DNA from: Gemmatimonadota bacterium
GTDB taxonomy: Bacteria > Latescibacterota > UBA2968 > UBA8231
Assembly: GCA_018673255.1 (NCBI GenBank)
Contig: JABHDC010000044.1
Span: 1 to 31,082 of the forward strand
Reading direction: 5' to 3'
Length of the DNA stretch: 31,082 nucleotides
Shown here: one piece after another, positions 1-7,925 of the stretch
How the letters are laid out: every line of letters starts with the position of its first letter
Numbering within the stretch: position 1 is the first letter of the stretch
Position numbers and translations under genes: made by a program
Notes under the pieces: generated by a model
What the model was told of the DNA's origin: nothing
Database searches by the model: none
Seen by the model: only the letters and a program-made list of their open reading frames with translations

Positions 1-842
1 CGCCGACCCGGTGGATCCGCCACACCGGTGATCCCGAACGAGAGCAGATCACGGAAGCGGACCAGGGCATGCATCTCCTTCGTGTACGGGTAGAGGGCTG
101 CCCTGGTCCCGGTCGGGCATATCGTCGACGTGCGATCCGGGGCCTCGCGATCAGCCTCATGAACATGGCTGGCACGATCTCGCAACAGGTGGTGGACCGC
201 CGCCAGATCTGCCTCCGGATCTTCAGACAGGATGGCTGCCACCATCGCGGTCACTCGGGGCGCTGCGAAACTGCTTCCACCAGCCATGCGGTCATTGCTG
301 TCTCGCCATCGGACTCTCTGACGATCACCCCTGGCAAGACACTGGATGGGCTGGTCGGGGCAATAGACCAGGTCATCACCGGGTGTGAGGCGTCCACTGC
401 GAACGCCGATCGTACTGCCGCAGTGGGCCGGATAGCTGACAAGCCCATCGTTGTGTTCAGCGGCCACCACGAATGTGCCGCGCGAGGCGGCCCTGGCACA
501 GACCGCCTCGAGTTGCTCACGTTGGGCCGGATCCGTGGTCCCGAGACTGACATTGACGACCTGCACCCCTTTTTCGATGCACCAGTTGATCGCCTCGATG
601 AGTGCGTCATAGTGGAAGCTACCGTCCGCGTCTGCAATGGCGAGAGAATGCATGACCGTGGCCGGTGCGTGGCGGGCGATGAGGTCTGCACAGGCCGTGC
701 CGTGCCCGATGGGATCCGTGAGACACCGGGTGAATCGACAACGGCCACCGGTGTGAAGGACACGAAGGGATTGGTCGATCTGAGCATGGCGAAGACTGAG
801 TGGGTCGACGCCGCTGTCGATAATCGCGATAGATGTCGGCAT
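1..842 (-). CDS. Leaderless subtilisin-like serine protease (S8), 3' end cut by the window edge
   Basis: The frame is open from an ATG at 842 to the window edge (280 codons, no stop). The subtilase catalytic set is complete: Asp9 in IDSGVD, His47 in GHGTA, oxyanion Asn131 in AAEHNDG (usual form AAAGNDG) and Ser191 in GGSSFAAP. An in-frame TAA lies about 30 bp upstream, so the protein starts almost directly at the catalytic Asp, with no signal peptide and no propeptide. That suggests a cytoplasmic protease and is unlike secreted degradative subtilases. About 85 residues follow the Ser block and the protein continues out of view. It lies 87 bp downstream of the small-protein gene, in the direction of the export genes. 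I infer that it matures or cuts a peptide of this locus, in the manner of LanP or PatA-type proteases; no substrate is proven. No clear Shine-Dalgarno is seen. Confidence 0.85.
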   Translation of the reverse strand, partial: MPTSIAIIDSGVDPLSLRHAQIDQSLRVLHTGGRCRFTRCLTDPIGHGTACADLIARHAPATVMHSLAIADADGSFHYDALIEAINWCIEKGVQVVNVSLGTTDPAQREQLEAVCARAASRGTFVVAAEHNDGLVSYPAHCGSTIGVRSGRLTPGDDLVYCPDQPIQCLARGDRQRVRWRDSNDRMAGGSSFAAPRVTAMVAAILSEDPEADLAAVHHLLRDRASHVHEADREAPDRTSTICPTGTRAALYPYTKEMHALVRFRDLLSFGITGVADPPGR

Positions 843-929
843 AGTGTTGGAGAGATGCTCACGGCGGTGTTAGGGGAGGATGGTGCTTGAACTAGATGGT
901 GCGCGAATTAGAGGAACAACGGGAGTCGA

Positions 930-1259
930 TCAGCCTCCGCGGGTCTTGTCCACTCGGGTCGACTGCGTGTCAGTCGAGCTACCAGAGGTCTGGACGGTCC
1001 GCGTGCCAGAGTTCACGGTGATCTTGGGGCCAGAAATGGTAGGCTGACTCGAACTCAACACAACTACAAGGCCGTTCTGCCCGGCCTGCGCACTCAGATT
1101 GAGATTCAGGTTGTTGTCAATCGTTGCGGTACCACTCAGAGGGCCCGCCGCGATTCCCACGCCAGCTGCCGATGATGTGCGAGGTTGACCATGAACACTG
1201 CGAAGATCATGACACCCTCCGCAGCTTCCCATCACCGTTGATGAAGAGTCGATCGACAT
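930..1259 (-). CDS. Small Ser/Thr/Asn-rich protein, candidate precursor or cargo of the export system
   Basis: A 109-residue protein not recognised as any known family. The frame stays open further upstream, but the ATG at 1259 has a good ribosome site (AGGA about 5 nt upstream) and is preferred. The N-terminal part holds a Cys-Gly-Gly-Cys-His motif (residues near 13-17). The rest is strikingly polar: an alternating Asn/Leu stretch (NNLNLNLS), a short hydrophobic patch (GLVVVLSSS), then repeated Ser/Thr/Gly/Gln segments and a C-terminus ending in Arg-Gly-Gly. There is no signal peptide or transmembrane helix. It lies between a CPBP protease and a leaderless subtilase, downstream of an ABC exporter and a HlyD adaptor. 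Small size, composition and position suggest a secreted or processed peptide; this is inference. A structural or regulatory small protein is the alternative. Confidence 0.6.
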   Translation of the reverse strand: MSIDSSSTVMGSCGGCHDLRSVHGQPRTSSAAGVGIAAGPLSGTATIDNNLNLNLSAQAGQNGLVVVLSSSQPTISGPKITVNSGTRTVQTSGSSTDTQSTRVDKTRGG

Positions 1260-1366
1260 GTATTCCTGACCATACAGCGCTGCCGCACATCTCGTGTTGC
1301 GTTGAGGTTTCTTAAGTGGAATCAATGAGATTCTCCAGGAAGAACCGCGAGCATCTCTCCAGTCAT

Positions 1367-2152
1367 CTACATGTTCGTCAGCAATATCTGTGTTGCGTTG
1401 AAACAGCCATGTGCACATGCCGCCGGCACTGCCGAGCCAGAGCGGTGCGTCAGATACGTGTATAGCACGGCACCCACCACCAGAGCCATCAGGCGAGCAG
1501 CATCGTGATAGAGAGAGGGATGCCAGACCACGAAAGCAGCTATCCCAATCGCCGCCGCAGGTGCAGTGGGCATGACCTCCTTTGCGGCGCGGAACAGGAA
1601 CCCACGGAAGAACAGCTCCTCACACACTGCGGCATAGATGAGAAGCATTGTCAAGATTGGGACTCCGAAACTGGAATACGTCCCCGTGACGCCGGTGTAT
1701 GACAGATTACTGGGCAATCCAATCCACCAGTACACGAAGTACCCGCAGACGCCGTATGGCAGACCGTAGCGGACCCCAAGCTTCACTAGTTCACGGTTCT
1801 CCTGACTCCGCTGGGCTGGTGCCACGACATACCGATTTCCCAATTGCCCGATACCCAGGAGCAGCGTCATGGTCAACGCAGGAGGCGTGATGCTCGATAT
1901 GATCACCCCGACCTCGCCGAGACCCGGGTGATCCTGACTCAATCGCGCGAACCAGTGCATGGGTGACAGGAACACGACCTGGAGCCAATCGGAGATTGTA
2001 GAGATCAGAAGCATCCCCGCCACACCGATCCCTATGCAGATCAAGTGGCCTGAACGATTCCTCGCGTAGCTACTCAACCGGGATGCCTCCTCTGTGGAAC
2101 CGAGTGACACAACGAGAACCCACAGTGGTATCCATGGCCCCACTCTTCGCAC
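1367..2152 (-). CDS. CPBP-family intramembrane metalloprotease (Abi/CAAX-type)
   Basis: Polytopic membrane protein of about 230-261 residues. The three CPBP signatures are present in order: EELFFR (Glu178, Glu179, Arg183 counted from the GTG at 2152), FVVWH (His211) and HGCFN (His248, Asn252). In this family the two Glu and the His residues form the metal-dependent active site within the membrane. CPBP proteins in bacteriocin loci act in leader processing or self-immunity, so either role fits here. The longest reading frame starts at GTG 2152 and overlaps the 3' end of the ABC exporter gene by 83 bp; a later start that shortens the overlap cannot be excluded, because the first 30 residues show no clear family features. 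It is co-directional with the exporter upstream and the small-protein gene 107 bp downstream. Confidence 0.85.
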   Translation of the reverse strand: MRRVGPWIPLWVLVVSLGSTEEASRLSSYARNRSGHLICIGIGVAGMLLISTISDWLQVVFLSPMHWFARLSQDHPGLGEVGVIISSITPPALTMTLLLGIGQLGNRYVVAPAQRSQENRELVKLGVRYGLPYGVCGYFVYWWIGLPSNLSYTGVTGTYSSFGVPILTMLLIYAAVCEELFFRGFLFRAAKEVMPTAPAAAIGIAAFVVWHPSLYHDAARLMALVVGAVLYTYLTHRSGSAVPAACAHGCFNATQILLTNM

Positions 2153-3773
2153 ACACCCCCAACTCCACCACCCTCTGCGCCAGATCTCTCATCTCGGCCT
2201 GATGGGTAATCACGATCGTTGTCATCCCTCTTCTCGCCTCCTTCAGGGCCTGACCAAAGCGCCTGGCCGTCTCTGCGTCCAGCGCGGCTGTTGGCTCATC
2301 CAGAATCAGCACGGGTGGTCGCATCAGGAAGGCGCGCGCGAGCCCGAGGCGTTGCTTCTGCCCCTCCGACAGCCCGACGCCACCTTCACCCAGTGGGGTT
2401 GACCATCCCTGTGGCAGATCAGATATCACTTCTGACAGCTGCGCTGCTTCAGCAACGTCTTCGATATCGCCCATGGAGATGTCTTGGCCAAGTGTGATGT
2501 TGTCGAGAATCGTCCCGCTGAAGACCGGCGGTCCCTGCAGGACCATCCTCACCTGGCGACGCAGGCAGGCCAGATCCCAGTTACGCACGTCTTCGCCGTC
2601 GACGAGCACTCTGCCTTCGTCCGCATCGTGAAATCTTGGGATCAGCATACCAAGGGTGCTCTTGCCACTGCCACTCTCTCCGCAGAGAGCGACCATCTCG
2701 CCCGGCTCGATCCTGAAACTGACGCCCTCGAATATCCGTCTGTCCCCGTAGCCGAAAGCGACATTCTGGAATACCACGCGCCCCCTCAACTGTCGCTCTA
2801 CACCAGCAGTGGGCGTCCGGACACCGGGATCCATGTCCAGCAGTTCGAGGAAACGTTCGCCGTGGACCCGTACGGTCTGCACACCGGGCCATAGAGACAG
2901 CATCGATTGGATCGGTCCATACAGGTATCCGACGTAGGTGGAGAATGCGATGAAGGTCCCCGCTGTCATGTCACCTGCGATCACGCGATTCCATCCATAC
3001 CAGGCGTAGAGTGCTGACGACGCGGTGCGAGCCATCAATCCGACGAAACCGATCCCGCCCCCGAGGGCCGTCGCCTCCACCTGAAGCCGCGACACACCCA
3101 ACAGCAGGCCACCGAGGTGGCGGCAGACCGTTCCCTCGAGGCTGAGGGACTGCACCAGACGTGCACCGCTGAGTGCTTCGACGGATCGAGCCTGCAATTG
3201 TGCCGAGTGCTCGGCCACCTTCTTCGAGTAGAATCGCTGGATCCGTCCACTGATCATCACCAGCACCGTGTCCACGGGCAGCACGACAAGACTCAGTAGC
3301 GCCAGTTGCAGGTCGAGGGTCAGCAGGACGATGGGAAAGACCAGCAGATACAGGCCGTTGAGGATGAGGCCATTGATCAGGGAGATCACCGTCGACAGGG
3401 ACGCATCCATGTCTTCGAATCGAGACAGGATCTCGCCGGTCTGCCAGCGATCGAAGAAGGCCATGTCCTGCGCATGGACGCGGCGCAGCAGGCGTTGCTG
3501 GAAGTCGACTCCCATCAGCGCCCCGAGGCGCTGATTGAACAGAGTCTGCACAGCCCCCGTCATCCCCAGGAAGATGGAGGTGGCCGCCGCCGCAACCAGG
3601 ACAGCGACCAACAGCCCGACGTCTTTCCCCGGTGCCACTTCGTCGATGAGGATCTTCGTCAGATACGGCCCTGGAATCGCCAGGAATGTCGCGGTCGTCG
3701 CCACGAGCGTGGCCAGCGCCAGGCGTGAGCGGTAGGGCCACAGCAAGGAGACGATCTTCAGCAATGTCCGCAC
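2070..3773 (-). CDS. ABC exporter, fused membrane and ATPase domains, no C39 peptidase
   Basis: A 567-residue half-transporter of the exporter type. A six-helix transmembrane domain covers roughly residues 15-300 and the ATPase domain roughly 330-540: Walker A GESGSGKST at 365-373, signature LSEGQ near 468-472, Walker B VLILDEP near 488-494 and the switch His524. The N-terminus starts directly with the membrane domain, so the C39 peptidase that removes double-Gly leaders in bacteriocin exporters is missing; any maturation must come from another enzyme, such as the neighbouring subtilase or CPBP protein. The GTG start directly follows the TGA of the HlyD gene with no spacer, indicating translational coupling. 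With the HlyD adaptor this would form a type I-like export channel. The last 30 residues overlap the CPBP gene and do not resemble a normal ATPase tail. Confidence 0.93.
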   Translation of the reverse strand: MRTLLKIVSLLWPYRSRLALATLVATTATFLAIPGPYLTKILIDEVAPGKDVGLLVAVLVAAAATSIFLGMTGAVQTLFNQRLGALMGVDFQQRLLRRVHAQDMAFFDRWQTGEILSRFEDMDASLSTVISLINGLILNGLYLLVFPIVLLTLDLQLALLSLVVLPVDTVLVMISGRIQRFYSKKVAEHSAQLQARSVEALSGARLVQSLSLEGTVCRHLGGLLLGVSRLQVEATALGGGIGFVGLMARTASSALYAWYGWNRVIAGDMTAGTFIAFSTYVGYLYGPIQSMLSLWPGVQTVRVHGERFLELLDMDPGVRTPTAGVERQLRGRVVFQNVAFGYGDRRIFEGVSFRIEPGEMVALCGESGSGKSTLGMLIPRFHDADEGRVLVDGEDVRNWDLACLRRQVRMVLQGPPVFSGTILDNITLGQDISMGDIEDVAEAAQLSEVISDLPQGWSTPLGEGGVGLSEGQKQRLGLARAFLMRPPVLILDEPTAALDAETARRFGQALKEARRGMTTIVITHQAEMRDLAQRVVELGVCAKSGAMDTTVGSRCVTRFHRGGIPVE

Positions 3774-4940
3774 TCAATCTGTGCCTCCGATGAAGTTCAT
3801 CCGGGACTGCAATCTTCGAGCGTGACGGAATTGCCGCTGGAACCAGTCCGCGAGCAGGTCGATGATGGAACCTTCATCGACCGTGATCTGAGCATTCACC
3901 TTCATGCCCTGGGCCAGAACGAGGTGATGCACATCGGCCCCATCGATGCGCAACCGCACCGGATACCCCGAACCAGTGCCTGGGGCCGGCCTGGAAGAGA
4001 CAGACTGGACAGTGGCCTGAATCGCACCGTGCTGTACGTGTGGGTAGGCATCAACAAACAGCTGTGCGCGCTGCCCAACGCGAATCTTCGACCACTCACC
4101 TTCGTGCACGCTCAAGCGTGCGAGCCAGTCCAACGACGTCGACATCTCCACCACGACCTGGCCCGCCACCACAGCACTACCCGCCAGATGACCCGGATCA
4201 AGCGTTCGGATGATGCCACCTTTCTCGGCGCGCAGCGTGTGCTGTGCAAGTCGCTCGAAGAGCTGGCTGCGCTGTGCCAGGAGGCGTTGACGTTGAGCAT
4301 CCAGCCAGTCGAGCTCAGATTGACGCGCTTCCAGGGACTCAACTTCGATGACCGCTTCGCGTAGATGAGTTCGGGCCATGCGGACCGCCTCTGCCGCCCG
4401 TCGGACGGGGATGAGTTGTTCGAGGGGACGCCGACGCCAGCCGGCCATCTGGCCTTCGGAATGAATCGACTGAATCTCCCGAATGCGCTCCAGTTCGGCG
4501 GTCGCCAGGTCCATTCGCTGCTGCCGTTCAGTGACAATCATCGTCCGCACACGACGCTGAGCCTCGATTTCGGCATTCACCGCCGCCTTCTGCCGAACCT
4601 GACTGCTCAGATCTGCCTCGAGAAGCCTCAGGTGGCGGCGCAGATCGTCGCTGCGCAGATGGAGAACCGCCTCACCCGCGGCAATGGTATCCCCTTCGCC
4701 AACCATCACTTCATCGACGATCGCCGACAATGGACTCCGGAGACTGATCGTGTCGCGTAACGTGAGTACACCCGTCGCCGGTGCCGTGACCTGGATCCGG
4801 ATGAATTGTGCAGCGGCAATCAGCATCGCCATCCCGCCGAAGGCTGCCAGCAGCAACCAGAGGTGGAGGTAGCTGACCCACCCGAATCCAAGGGATGGGA
4901 TCTGCGGAGATGGGGGCGCAAGTATGGACGTGTCGGTCAT
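3774..4940 (-). CDS. HlyD-family membrane fusion (periplasmic adaptor) protein
   Basis: A 388-residue adaptor of the type I secretion class. Residues 1-23 are cytoplasmic, 24-47 form one transmembrane helix, 50-95 are the first half of the lipoyl/barrel-sandwich domain, 95-240 a long charged alpha-helical hairpin rich in Arg, Gln and Glu, and 240-370 the second lipoyl half and beta-barrel. Such proteins link an inner-membrane ABC exporter to an outer-membrane channel, which implies a Gram-negative envelope; no TolC-like gene is in view. It is the first gene of the minus-strand operon and runs straight into the ABC exporter gene (TGA followed immediately by GTG). The HlyD/ABC pair without C39 domain resembles NHLM or toxin exporters in layout, but the substrate is not determined by sequence. 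Confidence 0.9.
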   Translation of the reverse strand: MTDTSILAPPSPQIPSLGFGWVSYLHLWLLLAAFGGMAMLIAAAQFIRIQVTAPATGVLTLRDTISLRSPLSAIVDEVMVGEGDTIAAGEAVLHLRSDDLRRHLRLLEADLSSQVRQKAAVNAEIEAQRRVRTMIVTERQQRMDLATAELERIREIQSIHSEGQMAGWRRRPLEQLIPVRRAAEAVRMARTHLREAVIEVESLEARQSELDWLDAQRQRLLAQRSQLFERLAQHTLRAEKGGIIRTLDPGHLAGSAVVAGQVVVEMSTSLDWLARLSVHEGEWSKIRVGQRAQLFVDAYPHVQHGAIQATVQSVSSRPAPGTGSGYPVRLRIDGADVHHLVLAQGMKVNAQITVDEGSIIDLLADWFQRQFRHARRLQSRMNFIGGTD

Positions 4941-4994
4941 GCGTCCCGATTTGCAAGAGTGGTGCCAGGTGCATGGTGACGCCTCACCGTCCGT

Positions 4995-5023
4995 CGTAAC
5001 TCGTGCCGTGCTGATGAGTTACG
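4995..5023. promoter_or_regulatory. Perfect 8-bp inverted repeat in the divergent intergenic region
   Basis: CGTAACTC at 4995-5002 is repeated inverted as GAGTTACG at 5016-5023, with a 13-bp spacer. The site lies between the divergent HlyD gene (start 4940) and the DCC-family gene (start 5154), about 55 bp upstream of the HlyD start. Position and symmetry suit an operator for a dimeric regulator or an RNA hairpin in the HlyD leader. No regulator gene is adjacent, so the function is a guess. Confidence 0.35.
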
Positions 5024-5153
5024 CCACCGAAGCCGGCGATTGCGCTGCCGCGTCCAGGCTCCCCCCATGTGTAGCGTGGGAGTCACCGATGACACCGGAA
5101 CGATTCAGCCAGGTGCTTGCCAGCACCGCCCTGGTTCGTTCATTCTTGAGGCC

Positions 5154-5606
5154 ATGTCGAGACCAACTATCATCTACGATGGCGAATGTCGCTTCTGCCG
5201 CTGGAGCGTGAATCGCATCCGCAAACTGGACCGTCATAGCCGGTTCGAAACCTTGCCGCGCCAGCAGCCCGGCCTCGAAATGCGATTCCCGATTCTTACG
5301 CAATCAGACTTCAATACCGGATTGCGCCTCATCCATGCCGATGGCAGCGTCGATGTCGGCGCAGATGGCGTGTATCAGATTTACCGTCGTGTACCACCCT
5401 ATCACCTGGTCGCGTGGCTCTACCGAATACCGGTTCTGAAGCAATTCTTCCGACTGGGCTATTACCTCATCGCTCGGTTCCGGCATCACCTGGGAAGGAT
5501 CGATCCAGATCTGGCGTGTGACAGCGAAGGCTGCGTCATCTCTTACGGCGATCGGCAGTCGGTAGATCAGACTGCAGGAACAGACCGGCCGTCACCTGAA
5601 CTTTGA
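5154..5606 (+). CDS. DCC-family thiol-redox protein (DUF393)
   Basis: A 150-residue protein beginning with the family hallmark: a short beta strand, then YDGECRFC with Cys12 and Cys15 as a CxxC pair and the Asp9-Gly10 that name the DCC family (also called thiol-disulfide oxidoreductase DCC). Members have a thioredoxin-like fold; their physiological substrates are poorly defined. The ATG at 5154 is chosen because the motif begins eight residues later and GAGG lies just upstream, although the frame is open further 5'. The C-terminal half contains a hydrophobic, aromatic segment (YHLVAWLYRIPVLKQFF) typical of the family. It is transcribed away from the export operon, and whether the two are related is unknown. 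Confidence 0.88.
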   Translation: MSRPTIIYDGECRFCRWSVNRIRKLDRHSRFETLPRQQPGLEMRFPILTQSDFNTGLRLIHADGSVDVGADGVYQIYRRVPPYHLVAWLYRIPVLKQFFRLGYYLIARFRHHLGRIDPDLACDSEGCVISYGDRQSVDQTAGTDRPSPEL

Positions 5607-5710
5607 GTCCGATCTCACTTGCCAGCCACTCGGGGCGGGCCTACCATTGAAGCCTGATTGTCCGTACCAGTACGGACACGGCATCACCCAACCCCGAGCA
5701 CCCTACCCAC

Positions 5711-6145
5711 ATGGCACAACTCCTGATCGGGCTCGTCGTCGTCGGTCTGGCAACGGGACTCATCATAACCGACATGGAGCGCAAGCGGCGTGCCCTGTCG
5801 GAACTCGTCGAGCGTCTCGAGCCACTTGTCCCGCGGAATCGACGGCTGGCTCTGCTCAACATTCGCCGACTGAGTCAGAGTATGTTCTATGCACAGAATC
5901 TGACAGGGCAGATCGAGCGCGAACTGCTCATGTTGGAGAAAGAAAAGGGTGTCGAGGCGCCTCCCGAAGAGGGGTCTCGCTTCTCCCTGCGCACAAGCAG
6001 GCAATTGGCCAGCATGTACCAGCGCCTGGTGGCGCTGGAAGGTGGCGGGGAGGGAACCGAATCTTCACCTCCAGCAGCGACGGTCACACTAGATGAGCCT
6101 GCTGAGGGCAGCGATTTGACCGAACAGACGGCTGCAGATGCTTAG
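5711..6145 (+). CDS. Single-pass membrane protein with coiled coil, unknown function
   Basis: A 144-residue protein not recognised. An N-terminal hydrophobic segment (about residues 3-20) is followed by Asp-Met-Glu-Arg-Lys-Arg, so the bulk is predicted cytoplasmic by the positive-inside rule. Residues 25-80 are helix-prone with heptad-like leucines, and the tail (105-144) is Gly/Ser/Pro/Glu-rich and probably disordered. Its architecture matches two further small proteins downstream at 7926-8474 and 8479-8820: a short N-terminal helix, then a coiled coil. It stands alone between the DCC gene (105 bp upstream) and the sulfatase (220 bp downstream). No catalytic motif is visible. The start is weakly supported, since no strong ribosome site precedes it. 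Confidence 0.6.
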   Translation: MAQLLIGLVVVGLATGLIITDMERKRRALSELVERLEPLVPRNRRLALLNIRRLSQSMFYAQNLTGQIERELLMLEKEKGVEAPPEEGSRFSLRTSRQLASMYQRLVALEGGGEGTESSPPAATVTLDEPAEGSDLTEQTAADA

Positions 6146-6282
6146 TCGCTGATCACACTCAACACCCCTCCCTGGCGAATGTAGCCATGCCTCGACAGCG
6201 CGAAGCTTGTTGGGGTTGTTTTGTGTACAGACGGAGATCGGATCGACGGGGCGTGTGTGTTGTCTCACCGGGGTCGCGAAAA

Positions 6283-6310
6283 TTGCGTAACCAGTTATTA
6301 TTGTTACTCT
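6283..6310 (+). promoter_or_regulatory. Possible promoter of the sulfatase operon
   Basis: An AT-rich island in a GC-rich background upstream of the sulfatase start (6366). It has TTGCGT at 6283-6288 as a possible -35, TATTAT at 6296-6301 and TACTCT at 6305-6310 as alternative -10 elements, and a short inverted repeat GTAAC/GTTAC (6287-6291, 6303-6307). No combination has both a good -35 and a good spacing, so this is only suggestive. Confidence 0.25.
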
Positions 6311-6365
6311 AAAGATTAGTTCCTGACGCTCCTTTGACCACCCTGGCTCCTCGGAGATCTCCCCT

Positions 6366-7919
6366 GTGACCGAGCGACCCAACATCCTCTTTTTGCTCTC
6401 TGACGAGCATTCGCACCGCTTCCTCTCGGCACGCTCCTGCGAGGACGGTGGTGAGCCTTGTCGTACGCCCACGCTGGACGGGCTGATCGAACACGGGGCT
6501 CACTTCAGCGACACCTATTGCCAGATGCCGCTGTGCACGCCGAGTCGGATCGCCATGCTCGTGGGTCGCCACTCCCACCGTGCCGGCGCGTGGAACAACA
6601 GCTCCATCCTTCCCCCCGACCTGCCGACGTTCGGCTCTCTGCTGGGAGACGATGGCTATGCAACTTGCACGGTTGGCAAGATGCATCTGGGTGGTTCTCG
6701 CCAATTCGCCGGTTTCCAGCATCGTCCATACGGTGATTTTGGCGGACCTTGTGCCCACCAATTCGATCCTCTCAGGTCCTACGAGGTTGGCGGCAGTCTG
6801 CCCGGGATGGATCTGCGTTCGCGGACCGCAGATGCCGGCCACATGGAAGTGCCGGAGTCACAACTCCAGGAAGCGGCCGTGGCGGCCGAATCCATCGCCT
6901 GGTTGCGTGAACATCGACAGCGCCAGCCGAACCAACCCTGGTTCCTGATGTCATCCTTCAGTCGGCCGCACTTCCCACTTACCGCCCCTCATCGTCACCT
7001 CGATCGGTACTGGCCCGATGGTGTCACGCCGCCCAGAGTCGCCGCCGGCTCCGGGGACAGCGCGCAGCATCCCATGACCCGGGGTGCCATCGCCGGCTTC
7101 CGTACAGATGAGATTGAACGTGAGGAAGGGCTCAAGGCGCGCGCCGCCTACTTCGCGTGTGTCGACTACCTCGATGAGATCCTGGGCGACTACCTTGTCC
7201 GCCTTGAGCGCGACGGTGCCCTCGACAACACGATCATCGTGTATGCCTCCGATCACGGTGAGATGTGCGGCGAACATGGACTGTGGTGGAAGAACACGTG
7301 GCACGAAGCCTCCGCGCGCGTACCCCTCATCATCTCGACACCTGAGCATCGACGCGGTGACGTGTCGGCCGAGACGATCCGGGATCCGGCCTCTCTTGCC
7401 GATCTCCTGCCCACACTCTGCGGCTTCGCGGGTGTCGATCCACCGGATGACATTGACGGCATCGACTTGTCGGGTCCATGTCGTGGTGAGTCCAGCAGCG
7501 CCCTGCTCCAGCGGCCCGGAGTCATCACCGAGTCGATGATGCCTCGCTGGGGAGACGGCACTGAATTCCGTCTCATCCGTTCACGACGCCATAAATACAT
7601 CACCTTTCGTGGCGTCGAAGACCTGGCCTTCGACCTGGAGAATGACCCCCATGAGCAGGTGAATCTGCTCGCCCATGAGGTGTACGATCCCCAGATCGAG
7701 TCACTTCGGTCACACGTGCTGGATGGTTTCGACTTTGATGCAGTAGAGCGGTCAAGAAGTGAGCAGACTGCAGACCTGCGATCACGTTTCGCTTCGCGAA
7801 CGAATGCCTCGACACCAAATCAGGTACTGCGAGGCGATGGCAAACTCGTTGAGGCAGACACTCCCCTTTATGACGCCGATGTCATCAGTGCTGACATCGA
7901 CGCGGATTTCGATCGGTAG
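6366..7919 (+). CDS. Formylglycine-dependent sulfatase (arylsulfatase / choline-sulfatase-like)
   Basis: A 517-residue alkaline-phosphatase-superfamily sulfatase that hydrolyses a sulfate ester. The N-terminal PNILFLLSDEH places metal-binding Asp13 as usual, and the sulfatase signature C57-T-P-S-R61 contains the Cys that a maturation system converts to formylglycine. YASDHGEMCGEHG is the second metal site and KNTWHEASARVPLI the conserved block after it. There is no signal peptide, so the enzyme is predicted cytoplasmic, as in choline-sulfatase-like enzymes, unlike most polysaccharide sulfatases. The start is GTG with GGAG 9 nt upstream. It heads a tight plus-strand unit with two membrane coiled-coil proteins, an aldo/keto reductase and a Gfo/Idh/MocA protein, which suggests catabolism of a sulfated small molecule or sugar. 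The exact substrate cannot be read from sequence, and no formylglycine-generating enzyme gene is in view. Confidence 0.93.
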   Translation: MTERPNILFLLSDEHSHRFLSARSCEDGGEPCRTPTLDGLIEHGAHFSDTYCQMPLCTPSRIAMLVGRHSHRAGAWNNSSILPPDLPTFGSLLGDDGYATCTVGKMHLGGSRQFAGFQHRPYGDFGGPCAHQFDPLRSYEVGGSLPGMDLRSRTADAGHMEVPESQLQEAAVAAESIAWLREHRQRQPNQPWFLMSSFSRPHFPLTAPHRHLDRYWPDGVTPPRVAAGSGDSAQHPMTRGAIAGFRTDEIEREEGLKARAAYFACVDYLDEILGDYLVRLERDGALDNTIIVYASDHGEMCGEHGLWWKNTWHEASARVPLIISTPEHRRGDVSAETIRDPASLADLLPTLCGFAGVDPPDDIDGIDLSGPCRGESSSALLQRPGVITESMMPRWGDGTEFRLIRSRRHKYITFRGVEDLAFDLENDPHEQVNLLAHEVYDPQIESLRSHVLDGFDFDAVERSRSEQTADLRSRFASRTNASTPNQVLRGDGKLVEADTPLYDADVISADIDADFDR

Positions 7920-7925
7920 TCGCCA

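Noticed and set aside
69..890. A 273-codon plus-strand reading frame at the left edge
   Set aside because: It is antisense to the subtilase, whose catalytic motifs are complete on the minus strand; the plus-strand protein has no recognisable domain and an arginine-rich shadow composition.
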